Shown here piece by piece: positions 37,161-49,336 of a stretch of 64,000 bases of DNA; the stretch's first letter is position 1, and every line of letters begins with the position of its first letter. A model generated the notes under the pieces. It was not told the origin of the DNA, did not search any database, and saw only the letters and a program-made list of their open reading frames with translations. Source of the stretch: Selaginella moellendorffii (Eukaryota; Streptophyta; Lycopodiopsida; Selaginellales; Selaginellaceae); assembly GCF_000143415.4 (NCBI RefSeq), contig NW_003314278.1:388371-452370 (forward strand). Reading direction: 5' to 3'. The translations under genes were made by a program, and so were the position numbers.

Positions 37161-37778
37161 GTCTCTAGTGGTCAAGTTAGATTAATGGTGTAGCAGTTGG
37201 GAGAACCAAGGAATATAAAGTTTGTTCAAGGTAGCCAAAGCACCGATAAGGTACTTTAACAAATAAAAGTTAAAGTAGGGACATAGAAAGTGGATATGAA
37301 TTTCACCATTTTGGACATAAAAAAATTTAACGTGATCTTTGGGATGGATTGGTTCAATTAGTTTGTGGTAGCTTTACACGAACAAGGTTAAAACTTAGTG
37401 GTATTAACAAATACCCAAAGAGAATGATCTAAAGTGGAAGCCTAGGACCTAAAGGCAAGGCAATGTAAGGCTAAAAACTCTTACTTGAACCTGGTGTCCA
37501 TGAGAGGACAACTCACTAAAGGAACCAAAACAATATTTTTGTGCTTACTCTCAATGGGGAGTGACAAAAAGATGGAAACAAAGGAAGTGTCTTTAGTGAT
37601 TTAGTAGGTGTTAAACCAATTTTGAAATACCATGTTAAAGGAGTTATTAATGGGATTACCCCCTGCTTGACAAATAAAACATAAAATTGAGTTGGTCAAG
37701 GGTGTTAAGGCAGCGGTCAAAGAACTCAAATACTAACTTGAGGAGTTGATTAATAAAGGGTATATTAGTTTGAGAAAG
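37161..37778 (+). mobile_element. gypsy protease to RT start, opposite orientation
   Basis: Plus strand: protease C-terminal part (FNVIFGMDWFN near 37335), linker, then the RT N-terminus (GLPP ... HKIELVKG ... LEELINKGYI). It begins exactly at the edge of the minus-strand gag element and repeats part of the protease already present there. Several stops. Confidence 0.75.
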
Positions 37779-38735
37779 TGTAGCATATGTGATTATGGGA
37801 TGAGATTTAGATATATTATCATTGTGAATTCTTGGAACTTTGAGGAATAAATGAGAATAAAATAGCCACTAAGGGATCTCTTATTATGCTTTATTTCGTT
37901 AAAGTGGAACTTTTCATTATCCCACTTATGGTGTGTGGCCACATGCCATTTTTATAACAACAATAAAAATTTGAAGTTTTAGCTTTATAATTTATAAATT
38001 AAAAACTTTTCATATGATTTTGTGTTATAATATTGTGAAATATAAAAAATAAATTAAAAAACTGATAGAAATATTAATAAATATTAATTAAGTACTAGGA
38101 AATGACATGTGGACACATGCTAATTAATGTCCCATTTTACTGAATAAGTTCCACTTTAACGAAATAAAGCATTATTAAGCAATTGCTCTTTTTCCAGTTA
38201 ACTTAAGGGAAGAAATATAAAATATGTTATATATGGTATCAAAGAAAATGGCATATGTTCGATTCCCATTGATTAATGGCTACTTAAAATATAATATACC
38301 CTTGAGTAAGATATATTTCTATCCCTAAAACTAAAATCATATATATTGAGCATCTATGAGTATATCCTTCGTTTTACAAGGCATTTATGAGTACATCCTT
38401 CATTTTGTAGGGCATTTATAAAGGAAGGTATCCACCATGGGACTGTGGTATAAGTGGATGACTAATTGCCTTATATAGAATATCTAATATACATAATAGA
38501 AGAATTAGTAGATTTAATGCGGAAATGAAGGTGTTAATTCCCCTTAAATCAAGTCAATAAAGATATTAACATCTCTAAAAGAGGGGTGAGTGTAAAATAT
38601 ATGATTATGGGATGAGATTTGGATATATTATCACTGTGAATCTTTAGAACCTTGAAGGATAAATTGAGATAAAATAGTTAATAAAGGCTCTTTCATCAAA
38701 CAATTGTCTTTTTTCCAATTGACTTAAGATGAGAG
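37779..38735 (+). mobile_element. Miniature LTR element (TRIM-like) inserted in gypsy RT
   Basis: 5' LTR 37779-38231 (TGTAGCATATGTG ... TTATA; about 160 bp once the inserted MITE is removed). Two bases later comes an initiator-Met-type PBS, TGGTATCAAAG at 38234. The internal region is only about 350 bp without coding capacity. A polypurine tract AAAAGAGGGGTGAG follows (38577-38590), then a 3' LTR starting TGTAAAATATATG at 38591 and ending near 38735. This is the full set of TRIM parts. A third LTR plus PBS copy is at 52265-52585 (minus strand). Confidence 0.75.
37886..38172. mobile_element. MITE, copy 2 (complete inverted repeats)
   Basis: 287 bp, AT-rich. The first 27 bases (from ATGCTTTATTTCG) are repeated in perfect inverted form at the right end, and weaker inverted similarity continues to about 70 bp. 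Flanked by TATT on both sides (37882-37885, 38173-38176), a 4-bp target-site duplication. Inserted in the 5' LTR of the TRIM-like element. No ORF; the transposase family is not identified. Confidence 0.85.
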
Positions 38736-41320
38736 AGATAGAGGAGAGAGATAAAGTGTGCTTTTTACCAAGGATTAAGGATATATTTGATAGGTTGGGA
38801 AAGGCAAAATACTTTTTGGGATTTAATCCAAAATCTGGATACTACCAAATCAAGGTAACAGAGGAACATGTAAAAAAAACAACTTGTCAGATGAGGTATG
38901 AGAGTTTTGAGTTCCTAGTGATGCCCTTTATGTTGTGCAATGCATTAGTAATAATCTCAACACTAATGAACCATATCTTTATGTGATCTTTTTGTGGTAG
39001 TTTACATTAATGACATTTTTGTCTATAGCAAAATGCTAGAGGAGTATGTCGAACACTTGACGAATGTGTTTGAGAAACTAAAGGAACACAAATTATACCC
39101 TAAAGAGAGTAAGTGTGATTTTGCTCAATAAAAGGTAAAGTTTCTCAAGCATATAGTGGGCAAGAACAGGCTTAAAGTGGATCTTAAGAAGGTCTAAGAA
39201 ATCCAAGAATGGGAAATACCATCAAATATACACAAATTAAGGGCATTTTTTGGGTTATACAACATCAACCACTATTTAAGAGTAACTTTACCTTTAACAG
39301 ACTAAATGGGAAAAGAGAAGATTATATAGTGGCATTTGTCCACCTCAAAGGGGAATTAAGGAAAGCTCGGCATTATCAAATTTTGGTAAGGACTTCAAAG
39401 TAGAAATAGACACCTAAAACTTTGCATTAAATGTAATTTTGAAGTAAAAGAATTACCTAGTAGTGTTCTTCTTGAAAAAGTTAGATAAGGCTTAATAAAT
39501 GTGGCTTGCCATGAAAAAGAACTATTTGCGGTGCTCAAGATGCCCAAGGAGTGGCAATACTACCTTATGAAGCACTTCAAGGTATATATGGATAATATGG
39601 CAATGAAATACTTCTTGTCACAACTTGACTTCCAAGGAAAACAAGATTGGTGGGCAAATGCTTTGGCTAAGTTTAATTGCGAGATTCTATATAAACTTGT
39701 CAAGAGCAATGTTGTTATAGATGCTTTAAATCAAAAAGCAAACTTGAAGTTGGCAATATCTAATGCAATAATAACCGTTTAGGATGATATGCAGACAATG
39801 TATGAGGATGATAGTTTAGCACAATAAGTATTGCTACGGAACGAAGAGGTGTGGGATGCTCACCAAAAAAATGAGCTACATAGGGAAGAAAAAACTGATT
39901 ATGTGAAATATAATAAATTCATTTATTATAAGAAAACAAGGGTGTATGTCCCAAAGGGGAACTAATGAAGATGGCTTTAAAAGAATGTCATGATAAACTT
40001 TTTGTAAGACACAATGAAGTGCTTAAGACAATAGACTTACTCAAGAAAAAGTATCACTAGCCAAACATGGCTAAGGATGTTCAAAACTATGTAAAGATAT
40101 GCCTAATGTATCAGCAGGTGAAGGCTATGACCAAGGCTACTGGAGGCTTGTTACAAAGCTTTTTAATTCTCGATTGTCCATGAAAATATCTTACAATAAA
40201 CTTTATCAAAGGACTCCCCCCAAGTGAGAGGTTTAATGTGATATTTATAGTGGTAAATTGGCTTTCTAAAATGACACTTTTCATACCCACCACAATGGAA
40301 GTGGATATGGAAGGTATGGTGAAACTATTCTTTAAACAAGTGGTTCAAGTGCGAGGAAGGCCAAAAGAAATCATCTCAAATTGAGATAAAAAATTTACTA
40401 ATAAGCTTTAGAGAACTCTCCTAGAGTAACATCGCACTAAGCTGCAATTCAATATAACCTATCACCCATAGACATGTAATAAGTAGCAAGTCAAGTATAA
40501 TAGTAATAACATTTCTTGACAAATGGGCAAATAGAAAGGGTAAATAGGCAAATAAAGGATTATTTGTGATGCTATGTATTTAGAGACTAGACTAATTTAG
40601 TAAGTCATTTGTGACTTTGAGAAATGTGTTATAACAACTTACCACATTCAAATATCAAAGTGAGTCCATAAGAAGTTATCAATAAACGAGTTATTAAAGG
40701 TCCCATAGAATTTGGTGTGGCCAGTACCGTGAAGAGTTACCTACAATGGAGGCATTTATAGCAAAAAGGCTCAACATTTGGAATTTGGTGAGGGATTCCT
40801 TAAAACAAGTTCAACAAAGGCAAACTAAATATATGAACCAAAAGTGCAGAGACATAGGTTCTAACTTGGGGAGAAGGTCTGGAACACAAAAAATTACTAA
40901 ATGAGTCCACTAGAAATTAACCCAAAGGTAAAGTGTATGTATTTTTGGAATAAAGTGATCTTAAGTTTTTTTAACATATTCATAAGGCCTTATGAAATTA
41001 AGCCTTAAATTAGTAATGTGGCTTACTTTCTTAGGAGATGGAGAGGATGCACTTTATGTTCTACATGAATTTACTCAAGCCATACTTTGAGGACCCTCTT
41101 TGCAAAGACCAAGTGAGACTTTTACTCGAGGTTATTCAAGGGGAAAAGGAATACGAAGTCGAGGCTATCTTTAATATGTATAGGAGCAAGCGATAAAGAC
41201 ATGAAGTGAAAGATTTCCATGTGAAGCGAAAAGGGTTTCCATCTATAAAGCATAAGAACCAGAAAAAATACCTAACAAATGCTCAAGATCTAGTAGAGGA
41301 ATTTTTACAAGTTAGAATTT
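38729..41320 (+). mobile_element. Degraded chromovirus pol: RT, RNase H, integrase, chromodomain
   Basis: In order: RT (LPRIKDIFDRLGKAKYF, FLVMPF, YINDIF for the YxDD region), RNase H near 39501-39780 (VACHEKELFAVL), integrase with zinc-binding and core parts near 39830-40430, and a chromodomain-like end near 41150-41310 (YEVEAIF ... VKRKGFPS ... NAQDLVEEF). Numerous stops and frameshifts. About 30 residues of RT are missing where the TRIM-like element interrupts it. A Ty3/gypsy chromovirus, long inactive. Confidence 0.85.
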
Positions 41321-41739
41321 TATATATTTATGCAAAATTCAATTAAAGTATCCATTTATGAAATTGAGGAATGTTCTATGTTGAGAGCCAAAAGTAAGCT
41401 AATTAGTATTAGGTCAATCAGGTGTAGAGAGCTACGGCCAACTCCCCGAAAGGATGTCAAATCCATAAACATATTTTATGAAGTTTGGGTTCAAATCCCA
41501 ACCATCTAGTAAAGCAAGGGTAAATTCATATCCCAACCCTCTACTAAGGCGAGGTGAGGTGAAGGGTATATATAGACTCTTAGTAGGGGAGGCTGACTTA
41601 GGCACACCACTAAGTGGGAAGCCATGGTCAATAAGTTATAAGATTGAATAGATATATTCGATATGGGTTTTAAATTTCTTTTATAGGTAGTAGAGTTGTA
41701 AAGAACTATCTCCCCAAGGTGTCGTAAGCTAAAGGATCC

Positions 41740-42230
41740 CAGATGAGATTGAGTTTGAGTTTGAGTAAGAGACTAAGTTCGAGATTTAAGATTAGGTTCG
41801 AGACCAAGTCCAAGTGCAAGATTGAGTTTGAGTCCAAATACTAATATAAGTTCTAGGGTGAAAGCCCAAAACGATCATCCCCTTGGGGGGGTGGGGGCTG
41901 TGAGGGGTTCCAAAAGTATAGTGGGGATAATAAAGTTAAAAATCTAATCTTGAATGAACACTCTAGTGGTGCTTCCAAACTAAGTTGAGGAAAGGACTAA
42001 GGGTTAATAATCTTGGGTGGGAGTGAGCACAGGCTTAAGGAGTGCTAGAAAGGCTCTTCAAGTGCTCAAGAGCAATTCCTACTCTTGGAAGGGAAACTGA
42101 CTATAATGCTCCCAACTTAAGTTTTAGTGGTGTCTTACTTAAGTACTATTAGGCTTATTGATTCTTGTCCTTCCTAGGGGCTTGAGCCTTCCCTTCAGGA
42201 AGGAGGTGGGGAATCTATATTAGGTCATTA
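41740..42230 (+). mobile_element. LTR-like segment downstream of the plus chromovirus
   Basis: A GAG/TTGAG-rich array (41740-41830) leads into GGTGAAAGCCCAAAA, shared with the inverted LTRs at 34.8 and 44.7 kb, and then into blocks shared with 11800-12097. Position after the chromodomain fits a 3' LTR, but both ends are unclear. Confidence 0.5.
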
Positions 42231-43640
42231 GGCCATAATGTTTCATGTCCTAGACTAAAAGATACACCCAAGGTTTGGGATTTAGAGGGTTCTATGAACA
42301 AACCTTCTATACCATAGGATATTAAGAACATGGAGGCTTGGTGTACTTGGTTATTATTTGTGCCTATAAAGAGTGTAGCCGAACTTGAAATCCAATTTAA
42401 CCTAGGGAGGGGGATTGAGAGAGAGTTTAGAAACCTATGAAGAGTTGGTTGACACTTTAGTAAATAGCTAAGTAGAATTAAGTTGAAGTTAGAATGATAT
42501 GCGGGAACCTTGGCAAGGGAGCTTATCTAAAGCTAAGGCAAAGGTGGTCGGATAAACGAAATAAATTAACAAATTAATAAAGGAAAATTTCGCTTACAAC
42601 ATGATGATGTCTCATATGCTCATATAAAATAGAAGAGTCATGGTAAGCATGAAGGAAGAGTGGAATGAAAACCAAAGGTAAAAACACTATTAGAAACAAA
42701 AGATCATCCAAATTAATCCTTACAAAATAATGAAAATTATCATTAAGGTGATATTGAGAATGTAAATGCAAAAAATACAAGGTTCTTAAAGCTATTATAA
42801 AGCCCTCAGATCGACACCTCAACCCTTCCACTAACTCGGAGGGAGAGGATTTTGATATAGAGTATTAGCATAATTTATTGACCTCATAGGGTGAAGAATA
42901 ATTTTAACATCATATATTTAAAGTTTCAAGGCCTATTGAGCAATATCACTAATTAAGTTCTTTCACTTTAATAATGAAGTGATTGTAATATGATCATCTT
43001 ATTTAAGAACTATGCAAGTAAGCATGTAACTTCTCAAAACCCCAAACCCTTACTAAACAGTGTAGACCACTCTTAAGCTCATAAGAAAAAAAGTTCAACT
43101 CACAAGCTAAGCTTAATTTTTAATTGTAGTTTAATAAATTTTATTAATTAATGTTTATAGCAAACTTAACTATAACTTATCTTTTAACATCTCTCTGCAC
43201 TTTATATAAGTAAATTTTTAAAGGATTCAAGAATTTAAATATTTACTACATACCATAATAAGTAGGTTTGTCATAACTTTAAATAAAATAAGATATATTT
43301 TTAAAAAAATACCTTATTTAGAAAAGTAATCTTGAATACTATATGTTCTTTATGGTTTTCTCTAGATTAGTCTTTTGGGTTTGAGATATCAGTAAGTTAT
43401 TGCTAATACTTGCTTGAGCAACTTTGGTTTTTTCATATTGTTGACTCAGATTTATTTAGATTGGTTAGTGTGATAGTTGGCATGAATAAATATTTATCGG
43501 TCTTTCATCATTTATTCTGTTTTGTTTATTATTGTTACAGTTGGTTCTAATAGATTGTATATTATTTCCTTTGGGTGATACATTTGTGAGCAGTTTTTTT
43601 TGCTAGTCAATGATATTTTATATTTTTTAAGCAAGTTTTT
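42231..43640. other. AT-rich DNA without genes
   Basis: No coding signal. Probably decayed transposon sequence; no element ends were found. Confidence 0.35.
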
Positions 43641-43679
43641 TGACATGTTATTTATAATTTTTTAAAGTTAAGCTTTATT

Positions 43680-44388
43680 ATTGAGTTTTCTTGATGATAC
43701 ACTTACTATTGAATTTCGTCGGATAGTTCATCCTATGCCTTGAAACTATAATGATTGGTGGTTCTTATATTATTAGTTTATTAGATGATAACTTACTTGG
43801 AATACTTTTGTGTTCTAATCTATGACTAATTCACTAATAATTTATTCTCTAAGCTATTATTGTTTCTGACTTTGATATTATCTATCTTTTGATCTTTGGG
43901 TTGGGCTAGTATAGACAGGCTGGCTTTAGCACTTAGTGTGCATAGTGAAAGTGGGTAGCTACTGTCGATTAGCTATATTACCCGACTCTCTCTCGATATT
44001 CTTTATTTTGTAAAAAGAGTGTGACCATGTAAACAACTCTTGCCTATTTATAATAGTCTATTTAAACTTTAGTGATTTCTTAAGAGGATTAGGACCTCTG
44101 GCTTCTTTCTTTATATCACCAATGGGCAAAGGCATATCATCATTTGTAGGCTAGGTAACATTAAAAGTAGCAAGGGTGGCTAACTCCATTGGTCATTTCT
44201 TTATTGGCAACAACTGGAAGATATTTAAGTTGTAGCACATTTGTATTAGATAAAGAGGTTGTCTTCTAACTTATTTAAGTTGGTGCATTTCTCACAAAGT
44301 GTGAACATTGTAAACTTTTTTTGGAGTTGTTTTTTTGGCAGTGATCTAGACTAAGGTATGTATTGATGAGGACATCAATTTTCCTTAA
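43680..44388 (+). repeat. gypsy 3' internal region, plus copy
   Basis: Homologous in inverted orientation to 45290-45790 and in direct orientation to 51640-52290 (landmarks: TAGCAAGGGTGGCTAACTC, CATTGGTCATTTC, GACCATGTAAACAACTCT). In the minus element this sequence lies between chromodomain and 3' LTR. The plus copy ends GAGGACATCAATTTTCC directly against the LTR at 44389. Confidence 0.75.
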
Positions 44389-45283
44389 TGTAGCGCACCT
44401 GAATTTGGAGCCAAACTCCAACCCCATTGCACTACAAAACAAGGGTTCAATACAATCCCACGAACACCAACTCCCCATATTCAACACCTACATGACACAA
44501 TTTTGGCATACCGTTGGCCTAACGCAAGGAAGGTACCCACCAACTAGAGCAGCATGGAGCTTGGGCTTAAACCCAAGCCGGACGCAGAACAAGAAGCGAT
44601 ATAGTCTAGCGGAAGCCAAACTAATGTTTCAGGTGGTCGAACATGCATTCCAACCACTATCCCTACTATACATTTAGAACCCCCATAGAGCGCCCCCCTC
44701 CCCCCCTTGAGGAACACATGCTTTGGGCTTTCACCCCAAGCCTCCCTTAGTACCAGGAGTTAATCTCTAGGATAAGTTTGAAACTTACTAAATATTGAAT
44801 GTCCTTAGATTGCAAATCTAGACATGGGACGAACACCATTGTGTTCAAGTCGATCTCTACATTCCGTAAATATGCCAAATGAGCAAATCTAGACACTTTC
44901 CATAAATAGCATTTGAGACCAAAATGAGACTAACACAAAGGGCATAATAGTAAGGGTGTTTGGCAGACACGGTAAGCTATCATTCAGCTATATTGAGGGA
45001 TTAGTCTCAATACACGAGGGTTCTTATCACTAGCCAGTGCAAGACATAACAAGACAGGAACTCCTTACTGGGCTAAATATGCTTAGATAATAGCACGTAG
45101 AAATTCCGTCCTTATGCTCATCCGATCTAAGTACACTCGAAAACCAGTTAACTCCACTAGCACAAGAGGGGCTACTAAAGGGATCTAACTGTACCGACCT
45201 CCTACCGTCATGGCAGTAAAAAAAGAATGCCCGTAGGACTGGCCAACAAGTATCTTTCAATACCCGAAGTCACATTCGCGACA
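44389..45283 (-). mobile_element. gypsy LTR (895 bp), 3' LTR of the minus chromovirus
   Basis: Same family and ends as the LTR at 34315-35443 (TGTCGCGAATG ... GCGCTACA on the minus strand). On the minus strand it is preceded by the polypurine tract CCAAGGGGGGGAG (45284-45300), which fixes it as a 3' LTR. Confidence 0.85.
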
Positions 45284-46610
45284 CTCTCCCCCCCTTGGGG
45301 AAGATCGATGTCCTTGTCGATGCATACCCAAGTCTAAAAAGCCGTCAAGGAAACAACTCTGAAAGTTAATGGAAAGCACATTATGTGGGAAACACACCGA
45401 CTTAAATGAGTTATGGAACGACATCTCTATATCCAAAGATGTTAAGACTCAGACACCCTTTGGGCGTCACCGACAAAGAAATGACTAACAGAGTTAGCCA
45501 CCCTTGCTATTCAGAGTACCACTTAGCTTACAAAGGAATGATACATCCTTACTTGTAGGGACATAGGGAAAAGACTAGAGGCCCAACTTCCCCTGAGCAA
45601 GAAATCAACCCCGTCGGGAAGATTTAGACAACTATTATAAACTGGTAGATTAAATTGTTTACACGACCATGCCCCTTTTCAAAAATGAGTCATCGAGAGA
45701 GAGGCAGAGACTTATGATCAATCTATAATAGCTATCCCCATGGTTATGGATCGGACCTATGCACCAAAGTGCCAAAGTCAGGCTGCCAAAACTGACCCAA
45801 TTACTAACGAATGAGAGAGACAAAACTTTGATTTATTGAAATATATTACTTTATTGATTTGCAAGATTTATTACAAAGTTTACAAAAATTAATCTTTATT
45901 ACTATTCTCATACTCCGTGACAAACTCACGAGCATGTGTAAGATTCCTAAGAGGTTCCCAAGTTGATTCACAAGTCGGATAACCTTTCCACTTAACTAGA
46001 TATTCCTTCGCACAAGCCCATCTCTGAAACCTGGAATCCAAGATAGTTTCAACTTCGTATTTTGGTTCACCATCCACAATGTTTGGTGGCAGAAGAATCT
46101 CCCCATGTCGTGCAATATCCATGGTGTAAGGAGCTAATAAATTGGCATGAAATACATTATGAATATTGGACATCTCCACAGGAAGATCCAATTGATAGGA
46201 TACATCACCAATTTGTTTCAACACCCGATAGGGTCCAACATATCTCAGTAACAGCTTTTGACAAAAAATCCCTTAATGTTCAAATTCTAGGAAGATAGCC
46301 ACACCTGATCTCCCACTTGATAGAATACATCCCAACAATGCTAATCCTTATCACATCGATACCTATCTTGAGCTTTGCCCATCGCCTTAGTAGCTCTAGA
46401 CCAACCTTGGCATTGCTGCTCTGCATAAATCTCAACGGCCGGGACCAACACTTCAGATATAGGTTTTGGTACAATAATCTGAGGAACCCCACGAGCATTC
46501 CCTTGCAGCATCTCCTATGGAGAACAACCAATAGCACTGTGAAATGTGTTGTTATAACAGATTTCTATTGTATCCAAATGCTCAACCCTGTCGCGGCTTG
46601 GAGTTCAGTT
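45284..46610 (-). mobile_element. Chromovirus integrase C-terminus and chromodomain
   Basis: The minus-strand frame 45889-46224 is intact: GDVSYQLDLP, IHNVFHANLL, then chromodomain YEVETILDSR ... YLVKWKGYP ... STWEPLRNL. Upstream, to 46610, integrase C-terminal sequence continues through frameshifts and stops (FYQVGDQVWLSS). 45290-45880 is the non-coding 3' internal region. The chromodomain retains its aromatic and WEP residues, unlike the plus-strand copy at 41.2 kb. Confidence 0.85.
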
Positions 46611-47914
46611 CCGATGAATGTAGCACTTGAAGAAAATAACATTCTAATATATCATAACCAACTTTAACAATAATGAACAAAACAGAATTAATACCACAAG
46701 GCTAATAACACCCATTTAGGTGAACTATTGCACTGACTCATTTTAATAAATACCAGTCAACAATATAAAGGAACAAAAATTGCTCAAATACATGTTAGCA
46801 ACATCCTATTATCTCAAACCCAAAAAACCAATTCAAACTAAATCACAAAAAATATATGATAATGCAAAAAATTAGAAGCCATCAAAGTAATAACTAACCA
46901 TCATAGAAATTGTCAATCACCCCATCAATAGAGATGCATATCATTGGTCAAAAAAGAATCTACCATCCCAAAGAATGATAAACCATCCATCATTAATAAT
47001 AATCAAGCAAGATCTGTAATAAGGATAATCAATTATGCTAGATGAAAATCAATCATCACTATTAATTGTTAGATGTAAATACTAACTTAAATATCTATCT
47101 AAATTAATGAGCCAAAATGCTTTCTCTACTTTCCCTAATAACTCCTAACTAACGGAACAATAAGAACTTTATAGCCAAATCTTATATAACAATAATCATA
47201 ACTCTTGAAGCAACCAATTTAAATGCTAAAGAATAGTTATAACAAATAACATCCTCCTTGATACATTTATAAGCCAAACTTCATAATGCAAGAGCTAATG
47301 AAAAGTATATCTACATCAATCCAAAAGCCAAGCATGACAAAGATATACTCAATAAGTGATTTCCAAATGATCCCACATAAATCTATTTTCCATATCAAGC
47401 ATAACTCACTTTATAATAAGCACAATAAAGTTTTTTAATAATCAATATAGCTGTGAAGAAAATCTTACATTCAAGTGTTTTAACCAAGCTTATTTTACCT
47501 TGTTTTTGCTTTTGTAGATAGTACTAATAAATTTAACCACTTTACTTTTTTCTTGTCAACCTCATATAGCTTTGAATATTTCTGAAGATAAAGTTGATGA
47601 ATTTAGGGCCTACACTAATATGACTTTTCCATTTAAACTGAAAGAGGAGAAAATGATAATTGACTATTGTTTCATATTCACTTTATATAAAGTGCATTCT
47701 AGCACTTTGATTACAAATCTAAAAACTTGAATCTCCTTGAACTTGGAATTCTATTAATCTTATTGTTGTTTGCTCTTGCCCACACCAGAAAAAAGAAACT
47801 TCAAACATACAACCATACAAGTACAAATCACACCACCAACAAAATAGAGCCTAATAAAGATCAAAATGCTAATATAAAAAACTTTTAGAAACAAAGATTA
47901 AAAAAAAGGAATAA
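46611..47914. other. AT-rich DNA without genes
   Basis: Nothing recognised on either strand beyond simple AT-rich sequence. Confidence 0.35.
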
Positions 47915-48505
47915 AATACTCTAAAACCTAAAGAGAAGGATGGAGAGGAAAATGTAAAAAAAAACTCTCTATCCTTCTCTTTAGGTTTTAAAGTTTTCTA
48001 TCTCTATCTCAAGGGTTTTTACCACATGAAGTCTAATTATCATTGATAATGTTAGTAATAACATTCTACTATGGCATGTAGATCCAAAATATTCTAGTTG
48101 ACTATCAACATGTGTGAAGTATCATTATATTGTCAAATATTTAGCGTTAAGTGAAGTTAGTAATGATAATTCTTCAATGATATTGATTTGATTATCAGTA
48201 CAAGTCTTATTCATAAGTGTAAATATTGCTCAATGACATTACAGCATGTGCCTACAGTTTAGGTTCTTATACAACAAGAATAGAGATAGAGATAAAATAC
48301 TTTAATTCCTAAAGAGAAGGATGGAGAGGAAAATGTAAAAAAAACCTCTCCATCCTTCTCTTTAGGTTTTAAAGTTTTCTATCTCTATCTCAAGGGTTTT
48401 TACCACATGAAGTCTAATTATCAGTGATAATGTTAGTAATAACATTCTTCTATGGCATGTAGATCCAAAATATTCTATTTGACTATCAACATGTGTGAAG
48501 TAATA
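47915..48505. repeat. Direct repeat of about 200 bp led by a hairpin
   Basis: Copies at 47921-48118 and 48303-48500 are nearly identical. Each starts with an inverted repeat (CCTAAAGAGAAGGATGGAGAGG ... CC-TCCTTCTCTTTAGG around an A-rich loop), followed by a shared sequence containing TATCTCAAGGGTTTTTACCA and ATGGCATGTAGATCCAAAAT. No ORF. Confidence 0.85.
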
Positions 48506-48826
48506 TAGTGCTTTGAATCCAATCACCCATAGATAGTGCTAATAATAAAGATTTTTAATTTATGGATAAGGATTCATCCATTCATAGATTAGTATAGTAT
48601 AACATATTTAATATGTTAATGCAAAATTCCTTTTTATACTCTTTAACGTTCCTATAACCAATCCAAAACATATATGAAATCTTGATGAGAATGCATCCTT
48701 TCTATATCATTAGGAAAAAATAATATCATATCTATAATAACTTAAACATTGATTGTTGAAGTAATATAGTGCTTTGAATCCAAGCACCCATAGATAGTGC
48801 TAATAATGAAGATTTTTAATTCTAAG
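48497..48826 (+). repeat. 65-bp direct repeat pair
   Basis: GAAGTAATATAGTGCTTTGA and the following 45 bases occur at 48497 and again at about 48758 with two or three differences. The first unit overlaps the end of the hairpin repeat. Confidence 0.8.
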
Positions 48827-49128
48827 AGTTTAGGATCACTGGCTAAGATATCAATATCATTGAAAGGGCTGTACAACGTTAATGGTTGACATCACACAAA
48901 ATATAGTACAATAGTTGCTATCTTTGAAAAAAGTTGCTATCTCTTGAAATATTCTGTATGTTTTTCAAGTTTTTAGTTATAGCATCATTACTATATCCAA
49001 AAAATAAAGATTTTCATACAGTAAGATTGTATCTCATGTTATTTGTAAGATAAATTAAGATATCATGATATGGTAATAGCTGCCAAGATTAGAGTTAGGT
49101 TTCACTGTCATTAGTTAGTGTTGCGAGA

Positions 49129-49258
49129 GATTGAGCATATGACTAATTGAGCATATGAGAGATTGAGAGCACTACAAGAGATTGAGTGCATGATATATTG
49201 AGCACTATAAGAGATTGAGTATGTGAGAGACTCAATACTATAATAGATTGAGTGCCAT
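49129..49258 (+). repeat. GAGATTGAG-type tandem repeat
   Basis: About seven degenerate units of 16-27 bp built on AGAGATTGAG(C/T)(A/G)(C/T). Lies immediately before a CKHC-containing ORF. Confidence 0.65.
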
Positions 49259-49336
49259 GAGAGTTAGGGGCAAAGCAAAGTGCAAGCACTGTAGAAGTGT
49301 TAAGTGTGAAAAGCCGAGCAACAATGCCACGAAGGG
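49248..49336 (+). pseudogene. Possible BED zinc-finger exon of a hAT transposase
   Basis: A short frame with KAKCKHC followed by SNNATK, then a GTAAG donor-like site at 49336. The C-x2-C plus N-N-A-T pattern resembles BED fingers of hAT transposases. The His/Cys second half is absent before the N gap. Weak call. Confidence 0.3.

Noticed and set aside
41470-41520. tRNA gene with T-arm GGGTTCAAATCCC
   Set aside because: The T-arm pairs perfectly, but no D-arm, anticodon stem or acceptor stem could be fitted.
47915-48505. CRISPR-like repeat-spacer array
   Set aside because: Only two long units with an internal hairpin in a plant nuclear context; no array structure.
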